Assembly: GCF_030505615.1 (NCBI RefSeq)
Contig: NZ_CP129992.1
Coordinates: 868,001-932,000 of the forward strand
DNA from: Salinibaculum rarum
GTDB lineage: Archaea > Halobacteriota > Halobacteria > Halobacteriales > Haloarculaceae
Direction of reading: 5' to 3'
DNA length: 64,000 bases
In this document: piece by piece, positions 45,190 through 53,452 of the stretch
Position numbering within the stretch: position 1 is the stretch's first letter
How the letters are laid out: each line of letters starts with the position of its first letter
Position numbers and translations under genes: made by a program
The notes under the pieces: model-generated
Told to the model about the DNA's origin: nothing
The model's database searches: none
Seen by the model: only the letters and a program-made list of their open reading frames with translations

Positions 45190-46500
45190 CTACTCCTCTT
45201 CGACGACCTCGATGCCGCGGTTGTTGACCGCACTGGGGTCCAGGCCGACTTCTTCGAGGAAGTTCTTGTACTCGCGCTCGCACTGCTCGGCGTCTTTCTG
45301 CCGGTCGCTGGCACGGTCACAGAGCTTGATTAGGTCCTCGGGCACGTCGTTCGTGTAGACGATCCAGTGATTGATGAGGTCAGAGAGGCGCCGAATCGGG
45401 CTGGTGAAGTGGCCGTAGATTTCGAAGTTCAGCGCGTGGTGGCCGCCGAAGGGGTCGTTCATGTACTTCGCGCGCGGCATCACCTTCATCACGGCCCATT
45501 GAATCTTGTCGAGCTGGCGACCGGGGGCCTCTTCGAGTGTGGCGTTGACCGCCTGGCGCGGGTCGTCCCACCCGCTGCCGGGAATCGAGACGCCGTCGAG
45601 GTCCTGAATCTCCTGGAGGGCTTCGTTCCACTCCTCGGGGGAGGGCTGGGGGTGGACCCGGTACATCGCCTCGACGCCGCGGTCCCACATCAGTTCGTGC
45701 GTGACGGCCTTGTTCGCTTTCAGCATGCACTCCTCGATGATGGTGTGGGCGCGGTCCCGGCTGGGGTTGAGGACGAGCGAGCCGTCGGCCTTGCGCTGTT
45801 CGTGCATCCGGTTGGCGAGGTCCCAGACGAGTTCGGTCTTTTCGGCGAGGTCGACCGACTGGTCTTCGAGGTAGCCCTCGGCCGCCGAGGCGTCGTCCAG
45901 CAGCGTCTCGGCTTCGGTGTAGGTCAACCGGGCGTCGCTGCGGATGACGGATTTGTAGATGTCGATGGTCTCGTAGGAGAGGTTCTCCTTGTCGAGGTGC
46001 ATCTCGACAGTGTGGGCCAGGCGGTCCTCGTTGGGGACCAGCGAGCAGACCGTCTCGGCCAGCACCGGCGGGAGCATGTGGATGGTGTAGGCCGGCAGGT
46101 AGACGGTGTTTGCCCGTCGGACGGCCTCGTCCCACATCGCAGTGTCCGGATTCACGTAGTGGGTCACGTCTGCGATGTGGACCCAGAGGACGTACTCGTC
46201 GTCCCGTTCCTCGACGGAGATTGCGTCGTCGAAGTCCTGGGCGTCGACGGGGTCGGTCGTCCACGTCGTCATCTCGCGGAGGTCCTCGCGCTCGTCGACT
46301 TCGTCTGCAATCTGTTGGTCGATACCCTCCGTGCGCTCTTTGGCTTCTTCGAGTACCTCCGGTGGGAACTCGTCGGGGATGTCGAACTTCTCCAGTAACT
46401 CGTCGCGTTTGTTCTCGATGTGGCGGGCCATCTCCTCGTCGATTTCGACGGGGCCCTGGGCCTCCGCTGTGCCGGCGGCGCCCTGCTCAGAATCGGTCAT
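45190..46500 (-). CDS. RNB-domain ribonuclease
   Basis: 436 residues from the ATG at 46500. Carries the RNB catalytic core without cold-shock or S1 domains: DAQDFDDAISVEE (metal-binding aspartates), LWVHIADVTHYV, YGHFTSPIRRLSDLINHW. This is shorter than bacterial RNase R. It should degrade RNA 3' to 5', or may process rRNA. Palindromes fill the 196 bp upstream. Confidence 0.9.
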   Translation of the reverse strand: MTDSEQGAAGTAEAQGPVEIDEEMARHIENKRDELLEKFDIPDEFPPEVLEEAKERTEGIDQQIADEVDEREDLREMTTWTTDPVDAQDFDDAISVEERDDEYVLWVHIADVTHYVNPDTAMWDEAVRRANTVYLPAYTIHMLPPVLAETVCSLVPNEDRLAHTVEMHLDKENLSYETIDIYKSVIRSDARLTYTEAETLLDDASAAEGYLEDQSVDLAEKTELVWDLANRMHEQRKADGSLVLNPSRDRAHTIIEECMLKANKAVTHELMWDRGVEAMYRVHPQPSPEEWNEALQEIQDLDGVSIPGSGWDDPRQAVNATLEEAPGRQLDKIQWAVMKVMPRAKYMNDPFGGHHALNFEIYGHFTSPIRRLSDLINHWIVYTNDVPEDLIKLCDRASDRQKDAEQCEREYKNFLEEVGLDPSAVNNRGIEVVEEE

Positions 46501-46696
46501 GCACCCGGATACGGTGAGGCGGTAGTTAGTGGTGTCGGGTGCGAGACTCCGAACGCAGTGAGGAGTCTCGTTATTGCGAGCGGCAACGCCGCGAGCAGGG
46601 AGAGGGAGACGCGAGCGAAGCGAGCGTCTCCAATAGCGAACGGGGAGCGAAGCGACCCGCGAGCAACGACAGGCGGCTTCAAAAAAGCGCGTTCTG
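46501..46696. repeat. Cluster of palindromic hairpins
   Basis: 196 bp between the zinc-finger gene's stop and the RNB ATG. Arms CGAGACTCC (46542-46550) and GGAGTCTCG (46562-46570) form a 9-bp stem; GGAGACGC (46605-46612) and GCGTCTCC (46624-46631) form an 8-bp stem. Short GAGCGAAGCGA units recur. This REP-like sequence follows a T-run (minus strand GCGCTTTTTTG) and may be a terminator region for the zinc-finger gene. Confidence 0.65.
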
Positions 46697-47008
46697 TCAC
46701 TCCCGCTCTGTCTCGCGCTCCTGCTGTGAGTCCGCGACGGGACCGCCGTCACTGACGACGTCGTGAAACTGTGCGAGAAACGTGTCCTGGGAGACGGTAC
46801 CGGCGTCGGCCTGGACGAGCGTCTCCTCTAGCCCCTGTCGGGGCTGGTGACAGCACTCCCGGTGACAGGGCTTGCAGAGATACTCGAACTCGCGGTCGCG
46901 CGCGCCCCAGCGGTCGCCGTACCTGTCGTACTCGCGGGCCTTCGACCGTGGGACCTCGTCGCCGCAGGCGATGCAGGTCACGTCACTGTTCGACTGGGAG
47001 CGCCACAT
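46697..47008 (-). CDS. Small zinc-finger protein (HNH-like Cys pattern)
   Basis: 103 residues from the ATG at 47008. Cys pairs CIACGDEV and CKPCHRECC flank a DRYGDRWGARDREFEYL stretch, as in small zinc-ribbon or HNH-like proteins, but no intact HNH motif is present. The C-terminal part is acidic (QERETERE). Function unknown. Divergent from the PUA gene. Confidence 0.72.
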   Translation of the reverse strand: MWRSQSNSDVTCIACGDEVPRSKAREYDRYGDRWGARDREFEYLCKPCHRECCHQPRQGLEETLVQADAGTVSQDTFLAQFHDVVSDGGPVADSQQERETERE

Positions 47009-47115
47009 AGAGGGTGGTACGGAATCACACAATATGGATTTTTGGAAACCCGCCAACCGTCGGTGGTCGCTCGCGGTGCGAGGCGTTTATGCCCCGGGCA
47101 CGCAAGAGGGCCAAC

Positions 47116-47595
47116 ATGGAAGTCAAGTCGCGTCACCACCTTCGCTCGGACGCTATCGACGAGATACGCGACGCACTCGAAACGAATCTCGGCGTCGAAC
47201 TGGCCGCCGATTCCTTCGAGAAGGTCGAACTCGAAGACGTCGACTGGGACATCGTCCTCGTCGACGGGGACCCGCTCGTATTCTATACAGATAGCGAACC
47301 GTTTCTCACCGTTCAGGGTGCAAACGCCCACCCGCCGGCAAAACACGTCGTCACCGTCGACGCCGGTGCCATCCAGTTTGTCTCCGACGGCGCGGACGTG
47401 ATGCGCCCCGGCATCGTCGACGCCGACGACGACATCAGCGAGGGCGACCTGGTCGTCATCAACGAGGAGGGCCACGGAAAGTTCCTCGCCATCGGCCGCG
47501 CGCTGACCGACGGGTCGGACATGGTCGGCTCGGAAGGCCGCGTCGTCGAGTCGATTCACCACGTCGGCGACGACCTCTTTGAGCTTACCGTCTGA
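47116..47595 (+). CDS. PUA-domain RNA-binding protein (MCT-1/Tma20-like)
   Basis: 159 residues from the ATG at 47116. An N-terminal pre-PUA part (MEVKSRHHLRSDAIDEIRDA) is followed by a PUA domain (about 75-150, with KHVVTVDAGAIQFVSDGADV and GDLVVINEEGHGKFLAIGRA). Eukaryotic relatives bind the 40S subunit in translation reinitiation; the archaeal role is less clear. Next is an MFS gene on the same strand. Confidence 0.9.
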   Translation: MEVKSRHHLRSDAIDEIRDALETNLGVELAADSFEKVELEDVDWDIVLVDGDPLVFYTDSEPFLTVQGANAHPPAKHVVTVDAGAIQFVSDGADVMRPGIVDADDDISEGDLVVINEEGHGKFLAIGRALTDGSDMVGSEGRVVESIHHVGDDLFELTV

Positions 47596-47635
47596 AGCGA
47601 CGAACTGAAGGAGGTACTCGGGTGTATACGCTACC

Positions 47636-48967
47636 ATGAACGCGAACGACCGGGCGATTACGGCGCTGGTGATGCTCGCTCACGCGGCCGTCCACACCTA
47701 CGAGATGGCCGTACCGATTTTCATCTTGAGCTGGCTCACCGAGTTCGAGACGCTCTCGCTTGGCGTCACCACGCTCCCGGTCACCAGCGCGACCATCGGC
47801 CTCGTCGTCACCGTCAGCTACGGGCTGTTCGGCGTCGGCGCGCTCCCCGGTGGCGTCCTCGTCGACCGCGTCGGCTCCCGCGGACTCATCTCGTTTTGCC
47901 TGGCTGGCATGGGGGGGTCCTATCTCCTGCTCGGCGTCGCCCCGAACATGCTCGTCGTCGCGCTCGCACTCGTCCTCTGGGGCGTCTCGGCCAGCGTCTA
48001 TCACCCCGCCGGCCTCTCACTCATCAGCAAAGGCGTCGACAGGCGCGGGACTGGCCTGGCCTATCACGGCATCGCCGGAAATCTGGGCATCGGGCTCGGA
48101 CCGCTGACCGCCGCGGTTCTACTCCTCTTTGTCGACTGGCGGACCGTCGCGCTCGTCCTCGGTGCCCCGGCGCTGCTCGCTGCCGTCTACGCTGCCCGCG
48201 CGGACTTCGACGAGACGGCTGCCGTCGAACCCGTCACAGACGGCGGCGACGAGGGCGACGACGGCGGTTCGAAGGCCGACGCCGGCGTCGAGTCGCTTGG
48301 TGAATTTCTCTCCCAGTCCAGACGGCTCTTTGCTGGGACGTTCACGCTGGTCTTCGTCGTCGTGATGTGTTCGGGGCTGTACTACCGGGGTATCCTTACC
48401 TTCATGCCGGAACTGGTGAGCGGTCTGCCCGGGTTCGAGCCGATTCCGGTCGGGTCGTTGCTGCCCGAGTCGCTGCGTTCGGCGCTGTCGATTCCCGCCG
48501 AAGGCGGCCAGACGCTCGAACCGGCGACGTACTTCTACTCGGGGCTGCTCCTCGTCGGCGTGTTCGGCCAGTACGCCGGCGGCAAACTCTCTGACCGCGT
48601 CCCCGTCGAGTACGGCATCGCGGGCGCGTTCGGGACCCTCGCCGTGCTCGCGCTTCTCTTTGTCCCTGTCTCCGAGATGGGGCTCGGGCCGCTGCTGGTT
48701 CTGGGCCTGGTTCTGGGGGTCGTCCTCTTCGTCGTGCAGCCGCTGTACCAGGCGACTGTCGCCGAGTACACGCCCGCCGGGACCCGCGGACTCTCGTATG
48801 GCTTTACGTATCTGGGCGTCTTCGGCGTCGGCGCACTCGGCGGCGGCATCGCCGGCACCATCCTCCAGTACGGGAGCGTCACGGGACTGTTCCTGACGCT
48901 GGCCAGCTTCGCCGGTGTGGCATCGGTCGTCGGACTCGTCCTCGCCCGGCGCCACGACGTGGTCTGA
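47636..48967 (+). CDS. MFS transporter
   Basis: 443 residues, about 12 hydrophobic helices with an acidic loop of about 30 residues between helices 6 and 7 (VEPVTDGGDEGDDGG). Early GGVLVDRVGSRGLISF is the MFS loop 2-3 motif, and GGKLSDRVPVEYGI is its second-half counterpart. Export or uptake substrate is unknown. It stands 40 bp after the PUA gene. Confidence 0.9.
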   Translation: MNANDRAITALVMLAHAAVHTYEMAVPIFILSWLTEFETLSLGVTTLPVTSATIGLVVTVSYGLFGVGALPGGVLVDRVGSRGLISFCLAGMGGSYLLLGVAPNMLVVALALVLWGVSASVYHPAGLSLISKGVDRRGTGLAYHGIAGNLGIGLGPLTAAVLLLFVDWRTVALVLGAPALLAAVYAARADFDETAAVEPVTDGGDEGDDGGSKADAGVESLGEFLSQSRRLFAGTFTLVFVVVMCSGLYYRGILTFMPELVSGLPGFEPIPVGSLLPESLRSALSIPAEGGQTLEPATYFYSGLLLVGVFGQYAGGKLSDRVPVEYGIAGAFGTLAVLALLFVPVSEMGLGPLLVLGLVLGVVLFVVQPLYQATVAEYTPAGTRGLSYGFTYLGVFGVGALGGGIAGTILQYGSVTGLFLTLASFAGVASVVGLVLARRHDVV

Positions 48968-49018
48968 CCGACTGCGTCTGACGTAAAGTTGAAAGTGTTG
49001 CCACCCGGGAGAGACAGT

Positions 49019-49378
49019 ATGGGATTGATGAGCAAGATTCTCGGTGACTCCGGGGGCACCCGAGCGACCGAGGACTACGTCGAACTCTCGGCGGGCAACC
49101 TCGATGTCGCAGATTCCGAGGCCAGCCGACAGGTTCGCATCGCCAACATCAGCGACAAATCGGACGTTATCGACATCAAAGACGCCGTCTACGACGGCGA
49201 CATCGTGGTCGCGGACATCACACGCCACTCGACCAACGACCGCACGATGGAACACATCACGGACGAACTCAAACAGGTCGCCCGCGAAGTCGGGGGCGAC
49301 ATCGTCCAGAAAGACGACGACCAGTTGCTCATTACGCCGGCCGGCGTCGCAATCAGCCGCGAACGGCTCGGCCGATAA
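49019..49378 (+). CDS. sepF: SepF-type cell division protein
   Basis: 119 residues from the ATG at 49019. A short amphipathic N-terminus (MGLMSKILGDS) fits membrane targeting, and the core has VRIANISDKSDVIDIKDAVY, GDIVVADITRH and DDQLLITPAGVAI, matching SepF (DUF552). In haloarchaea SepF anchors FtsZ rings to the membrane. No ftsZ is in the window. Confidence 0.92.
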   Translation: MGLMSKILGDSGGTRATEDYVELSAGNLDVADSEASRQVRIANISDKSDVIDIKDAVYDGDIVVADITRHSTNDRTMEHITDELKQVAREVGGDIVQKDDDQLLITPAGVAISRERLGR

Positions 49379-49448
49379 CTGTCGGCAAACGGGAACGTTC
49401 TGCGCCAGTACGACGCGCTTTTGCGCCTGAGACTGCTGTTCTAGCCCA

Positions 49449-50381
49449 ATGACAGCGGCAATCGACGCCGACAACCTCCGCAAGTCCTACGGCGACGTCC
49501 AGGCGCTCGATGGACTCTCCTTTACCGTCGACGCCGGGGAGTTTTTCGGCCTGCTCGGCCCGAACGGCGCCGGCAAGACCACCTTCATCAACACGCTGGT
49601 CGGACTGGCCCGCCTCGACGGCGGCCGCGCCGAAGTCTTTGGCTTCGACGTGACCGAGGAGTATCGTGAAGTCCGTGACCGAATCGGCCTCGCGCCACAG
49701 GAGTACAACGTGGACCGTTTCTTCCCAATCCGGGAAGTGCTCGAACACAAGGCCGGCTACCACGGATTCAGTTCCGAACAGGCCAGCGAGCGCGCGATGA
49801 ACGCACTGGAAACGGTCGGCATCGCAGAGAAGGCAGACACCCGCTTCGACTGGCTCTCCGGCGGGATGAAACGCCGGTTCATGCTCGCCCGCGCGCTCGT
49901 CTCGGACCCCGACCTGCTGATTCTGGACGAACCCACCGCGGGCGTCGACGTGCAACTCCGCCGGGACCTGTGGTCGGTCATCGAGCGGATGAACGCCGCC
50001 GGGACGACTATCCTCCTGACGACCCACTACATCGAGGAGGCCGAACGCCTCTGTGACCGCGTGGCTATCGTCGACCGGGGCCGAAAAGTCGAGGTTGCCT
50101 CGCCGGACGCGCTCACCGAACGCGGCACCGACACCGTCGACGTCGGCCTCGCGGACCCGCCGGCGACCGCACCGACGTTCGCTCACGACGGCATCGTCGA
50201 CGCGCACATGGACGACGGGCGACTCGTCGTGACCGCCCGCGGGAGCGGCACCGTCATCCCGGACCTGTTCCGTGAACTCGACAGGCTGGGCCACGAGGTG
50301 ACCGACCTCGACATCCGCCGGGCGTCACTCGAAGAGGTCTTCGTCGACATGACACGCCAGGAGGGGGCGGTGACACAATGA
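49449..50381 (+). CDS. ABC transporter ATPase
   Basis: 310 residues. Walker A GPNGAGKT (about 37-44), signature LSGGMKRR, Walker B LLILDEPTAGVD, switch His in TTHYIEEAERLC. Belongs to the ABC-2 exporter class (NodI/CcmA-like). Its last 4 bp overlap the permease start (ATGA), so the pair is coupled. Confidence 0.95.
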   Translation: MTAAIDADNLRKSYGDVQALDGLSFTVDAGEFFGLLGPNGAGKTTFINTLVGLARLDGGRAEVFGFDVTEEYREVRDRIGLAPQEYNVDRFFPIREVLEHKAGYHGFSSEQASERAMNALETVGIAEKADTRFDWLSGGMKRRFMLARALVSDPDLLILDEPTAGVDVQLRRDLWSVIERMNAAGTTILLTTHYIEEAERLCDRVAIVDRGRKVEVASPDALTERGTDTVDVGLADPPATAPTFAHDGIVDAHMDDGRLVVTARGSGTVIPDLFRELDRLGHEVTDLDIRRASLEEVFVDMTRQEGAVTQ

Positions 50382-51301
50382 GCGACCGCGACAGCGCCAC
50401 CGACGGCACCCGGTCGGATGGCAGTTCCCGCACTGACGGCGGGCTCACCACCGAGACTGGGACCGGCGGGGGGACCGCGACCGACACCGACGTGACGACC
50501 ACGACGGGGAAACACCGCGGGACGGGTGGGTTCGGTGGATTCCTGACGCTCCTCCGGCGGGAAATCCTCCGCTTTGTCCGCCGGCCGCGCAACACGTTCG
50601 TCCCGCCGATGATTACGAACGTCCTCTACTTTGCGGTCTTCGGGGTCATTCTGGGCGGGCGCATCGACCAGATTGCCGGCTTTCAGTATATCGTCTTCAT
50701 CCTCCCGGGCCTCATCGTCCTCGGAACCATCTCGAATGCCTTCGAGAACGCCTCCTTCTCGATTTTCCACGGGCGCTGGAACGACTACATCGAAGCGGTA
50801 CTCACCTCGCCGCTTTCCCATCGCTCGATGGTCGCGGCCTACCTGCTCTCCTCGGCGCTCCGTGGCGTCCTCGTCGGGAGTATCATCGCCGCTATCGGAC
50901 TCGGCTTCCTCTTTGTCACGGGGACGACTCTGCCAGTTGCACATCCCGTCTACCTGGCGACGTTCCTAGTGCTCATCGCCGTCCTGTTTGCCGCCTTCGG
51001 TATCGTCGGCGGACTGTGGTCGCGGGACTTCGACTATCTCACCGTCCTCAACCAGTTTATCATCCGCCCGCTGGTCTTTTTCGGCGGCGTCTTCTACGCG
51101 CTGGATGCCCTGCCGGAACCGTATCGAACAATCTCGCTTTTGAATCCGATGGTCCACATGGTCAACGGCGTCCGCTACGGGTTCCTCGGATACTCTGACG
51201 TCCCGGTCAATCTCGCGCTCGGTGCGCTCGCGGGTCTGACAGTCGTCGTCATCGTCGTCGACGTCTGGCTGTTCAAGCGTGGCTACGGACTGGTAGAATA
51301 A
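50378..51301 (+). CDS. ABC-2 type permease
   Basis: 307 residues. A Thr/Gly/Asp-rich N-terminal tail of about 50 residues precedes RREILRFVRRPRNTFVPPMI and six membrane helices, with PLVFFGGVFYALDALPEPYR before the last two. It forms an exporter with the ATPase just upstream. Substrate unknown. A hairpin-rich region follows its stop. Confidence 0.93.
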   Translation: MSDRDSATDGTRSDGSSRTDGGLTTETGTGGGTATDTDVTTTTGKHRGTGGFGGFLTLLRREILRFVRRPRNTFVPPMITNVLYFAVFGVILGGRIDQIAGFQYIVFILPGLIVLGTISNAFENASFSIFHGRWNDYIEAVLTSPLSHRSMVAAYLLSSALRGVLVGSIIAAIGLGFLFVTGTTLPVAHPVYLATFLVLIAVLFAAFGIVGGLWSRDFDYLTVLNQFIIRPLVFFGGVFYALDALPEPYRTISLLNPMVHMVNGVRYGFLGYSDVPVNLALGALAGLTVVVIVVDVWLFKRGYGLVE

Positions 51302-51533
51302 CCCACGGGAAGCAGGGCGCCCACCCCCTGCCCAGAGGACTGGACGCCCCCACTCCGGTGGGGTCTCGCGCCGCGTTCCACTCACGGAGAGTGGGTAGAA
51401 GACAGGCCACCACACATGGCTTGTCCTGGTCACCCGGATATTTCGACTCGCCTCCGGGGGGCGTTTGTGAAAGTATGCCACGGACACACTTACGTCTATC
51501 GAGGGATGCGAAAGAACGGCAAAAACGGCGTTC
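51302..51533 (+). other. Hairpin-rich region, possible ncRNA
   Basis: 232 bp without a gene. Four consecutive stems are visible: GCAGGG/CCCTGC (51312-51331), CCCCAC-TCCG-GTGGGG (51348-51363), CCACTC-ACGGA-GAGTGG (51378-51394) and GACAGGCCA-CCACACA-TGGCTTGTC (51401-51425, one G-T wobble). The rest (51426-51533) shows no clear structure. It may be a small RNA or the ABC operon terminator. Confidence 0.5.
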
Positions 51534-51926
51534 TCAGACGCTGTCGGGTTTGTCTGCGTCGTCTTCCACGTCGCGTTTCATCGAGTCGCGGCGGGCTTTG
51601 GCGTCGCGGCCGGTCGCCTCTTCGAGGAAGTTGTTTTTCAGGCCGACAGCCTCCTCGGCGGCGTCGATGTGGCCCTCGGCGATGACCTCTTCGGCGGGTC
51701 GTTCTTCGATGTCGAGGATGAGCTTGTTCTTCTTGCCGCTGTACTCGACAGCCCCTGCGACGATACGGCTGAAGACGGGATTGTCCGGCTCTTCGACGAC
51801 GTAGAGGTCGCTTCCCTTGTACTCTTCTGTGTCTGTCGGCGCACCGAAGTAATCGGTAATAAACGCCTCCATGTCCTCGACGCGGTCTTCCAGGTGCTCG
51901 CCGCGTCGCATCTTGTACTCACGCAT
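51534..51926 (-). CDS. DUF5611 family protein
   Basis: 130 residues. It begins MREYKMRRGEHLEDRVEDME with a following ITDYFGAPTDTEEYKGSDLY, then SGKKNKLILDIEERPAEEVI, typical of a small euryarchaeal family (DUF5611, recalled). The charged C-terminus is rich in Arg/Lys/Asp. No known function. Confidence 0.82.
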   Translation of the reverse strand: MREYKMRRGEHLEDRVEDMEAFITDYFGAPTDTEEYKGSDLYVVEEPDNPVFSRIVAGAVEYSGKKNKLILDIEERPAEEVIAEGHIDAAEEAVGLKNNFLEEATGRDAKARRDSMKRDVEDDADKPDSV

Positions 51927-52014
51927 GGACGGGCATTTGCGAGGGGGCGTCTTACGTTTTTCGTGCGCTTCACGGTGAAAAAGGGCGCCTCGGAGTCCGG
52001 CCGCCGGCAGTGAC

Positions 52015-52764
52015 TTACGCGTCTTCGGACCGGTGGGTCAGCGACCCGCGGTGACACTCCGGACAGAAGTCCCCGGCTCGCAGCGACGACGACTCGACCT
52101 TCGTCGTGAAGTCACACTCGGGACAGTAAAACTCCCCATCGGGGACCGTGACGGCGCTGCTTGTCGGCTCGATGTCCGGCTGTTCGTCCTCGACCGGCGT
52201 GAGGTCGCTTTCGGCCGTCGGTGTCCAGTCTTCTTCCTCCTCCTCGTCTTCGTCGTCGGCCGCGTCGGGCCACTGCCCAGGTTCGCGCGTGTCGTCCTCG
52301 CTGTCCTCGTCGTCTTCGTCGAGAATGACCGCGTCGTCCTCGTCGGCGTCCGGTGTCTCGTCGGCCGCCTCCTCCATCCCTGGTTCCGGCTGGTCGAGTT
52401 CGACCGGGTCCGAATCAGTCGCGGTCGACTCCTCGGCCTCGTCGATGAATTCGGCGTCGTCGCCTCCCTCGGCGGGAACCTCCGGTTCCGTTGGGCCCGG
52501 TGTCGTCTCTTCGACTGGCTCGCGTTCGGTCGCCGCATCCTCTCTTTCGCTGTCGTCGTCTGCGATATCGTCACCGACGATGTCGGAGGGCGTCTCCAGT
52601 GTGGTTACTTCCTTGTTCTCGGAGACGACGCGTGTCTCTCCGCACCGCTTGCACGTTTCGGTTTCCTTGATAGTGATGACGACCTCGCTCCCCTGTTCCT
52701 CGCGCTCCCGCTCGACGTCGGGGTCGCCATATCGGTGGCCGAACACCGAACACTTGAAACTCAT
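52015..52764 (-). CDS. Zinc-ribbon protein with long acidic linker (DUF7093-like)
   Basis: 249 residues from the ATG at 52764. The N-terminus MSFKCSVFGHRYGDPDVERE includes a Cys and a His. TETCKRCGETR supplies a CxxC, and CPECDFTTKVESSSLRAGDF then CPECHRGSL forms a C-terminal ribbon. Between them about 140 residues are mostly Asp, Glu, Pro and Thr, presumably disordered. The role is unknown. Confidence 0.8.
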   Translation of the reverse strand: MSFKCSVFGHRYGDPDVEREREEQGSEVVITIKETETCKRCGETRVVSENKEVTTLETPSDIVGDDIADDDSEREDAATEREPVEETTPGPTEPEVPAEGGDDAEFIDEAEESTATDSDPVELDQPEPGMEEAADETPDADEDDAVILDEDDEDSEDDTREPGQWPDAADDEDEEEEEDWTPTAESDLTPVEDEQPDIEPTSSAVTVPDGEFYCPECDFTTKVESSSLRAGDFCPECHRGSLTHRSEDA

Positions 52765-52850
52765 TGTCACAGTCTGGCCGCCTGCCACACATAAGCGTAC
52801 TGCTTGGTTGGACCCACAGTATAAGTTCCGCCGCGGTATTACTCGCGTAT

Positions 52851-53144
52851 ATGCAAGCGAAGCCGGAGTACCGTGACCGCGACGACGCGGAAGTTGCGGT
52901 GCTCGATGCCCTCGCCGACCGGGCCCAGGAGGGGATGACCGTCTTCGAACTCCGCTCGCACGTCGACGTCGACATCGACCGCCTCGAGGACGCCCTCGCC
53001 GAACTCAAATCGGACGACCTCATCACTGTCGACGACGCCGACGACCGCACCGTCATCGTCCCCGAAGACCACGTCGTCGGGCCCGCCGACCCCGACGACG
53101 ACCCCGGCTTCGTCGACGAGATTCGTCGCCGCCTGCCGTTCTGA
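52851..53144 (+). CDS. Winged-helix small protein (DUF6432-like)
   Basis: 97 residues from the ATG at 52851. A likely winged helix-turn-helix: EVAVLDALADRAQEGMTVFE, LRSHVDVDIDRLEDALAELK then SDDLITV, with an acidic tail. Probably a DNA-binding or protein-interaction domain. It faces away from the acidic zinc-ribbon gene. Confidence 0.75.
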   Translation: MQAKPEYRDRDDAEVAVLDALADRAQEGMTVFELRSHVDVDIDRLEDALAELKSDDLITVDDADDRTVIVPEDHVVGPADPDDDPGFVDEIRRRLPF

Positions 53145-53452
53145 GAACGACGACCGACACGACTCATCGTCTGCTGACCCTCCGAACACCCGAATTTCCC
53201 GGCTTGTCCCGAATCCCTCCAGACAGTTCTACATAGTCTATTCAAACCCCTCGATTAGCGCAATATCTTCATCGAATATTCGCAGAATTGCAAACACACA
53301 AACTAACGTGGGGGATTACTGACCCAAACTTTGACGTTTCAGCCGCATTGCGAATTTAGCTGGACAAATAGAAAATTTATGCGGAAATAAACTACGTACA
53401 GGCAGAATAATAGAATATTTATACCTGTACTAAACAATAACTGGTGTAGAAG
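53145..53452 (+). promoter_or_regulatory. AT-rich control region of second glnA
   Basis: 308 bp without a gene. The last 250 bp are strikingly AT-rich for this genome. TATTTATA at 53416-53423 is about 30 bp before the ATG, and a second A/T box (AATTTAT) lies near 53374. No lrp-type gene is adjacent, in contrast to the first glnA. Control by a distant regulator is possible. Confidence 0.55.
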
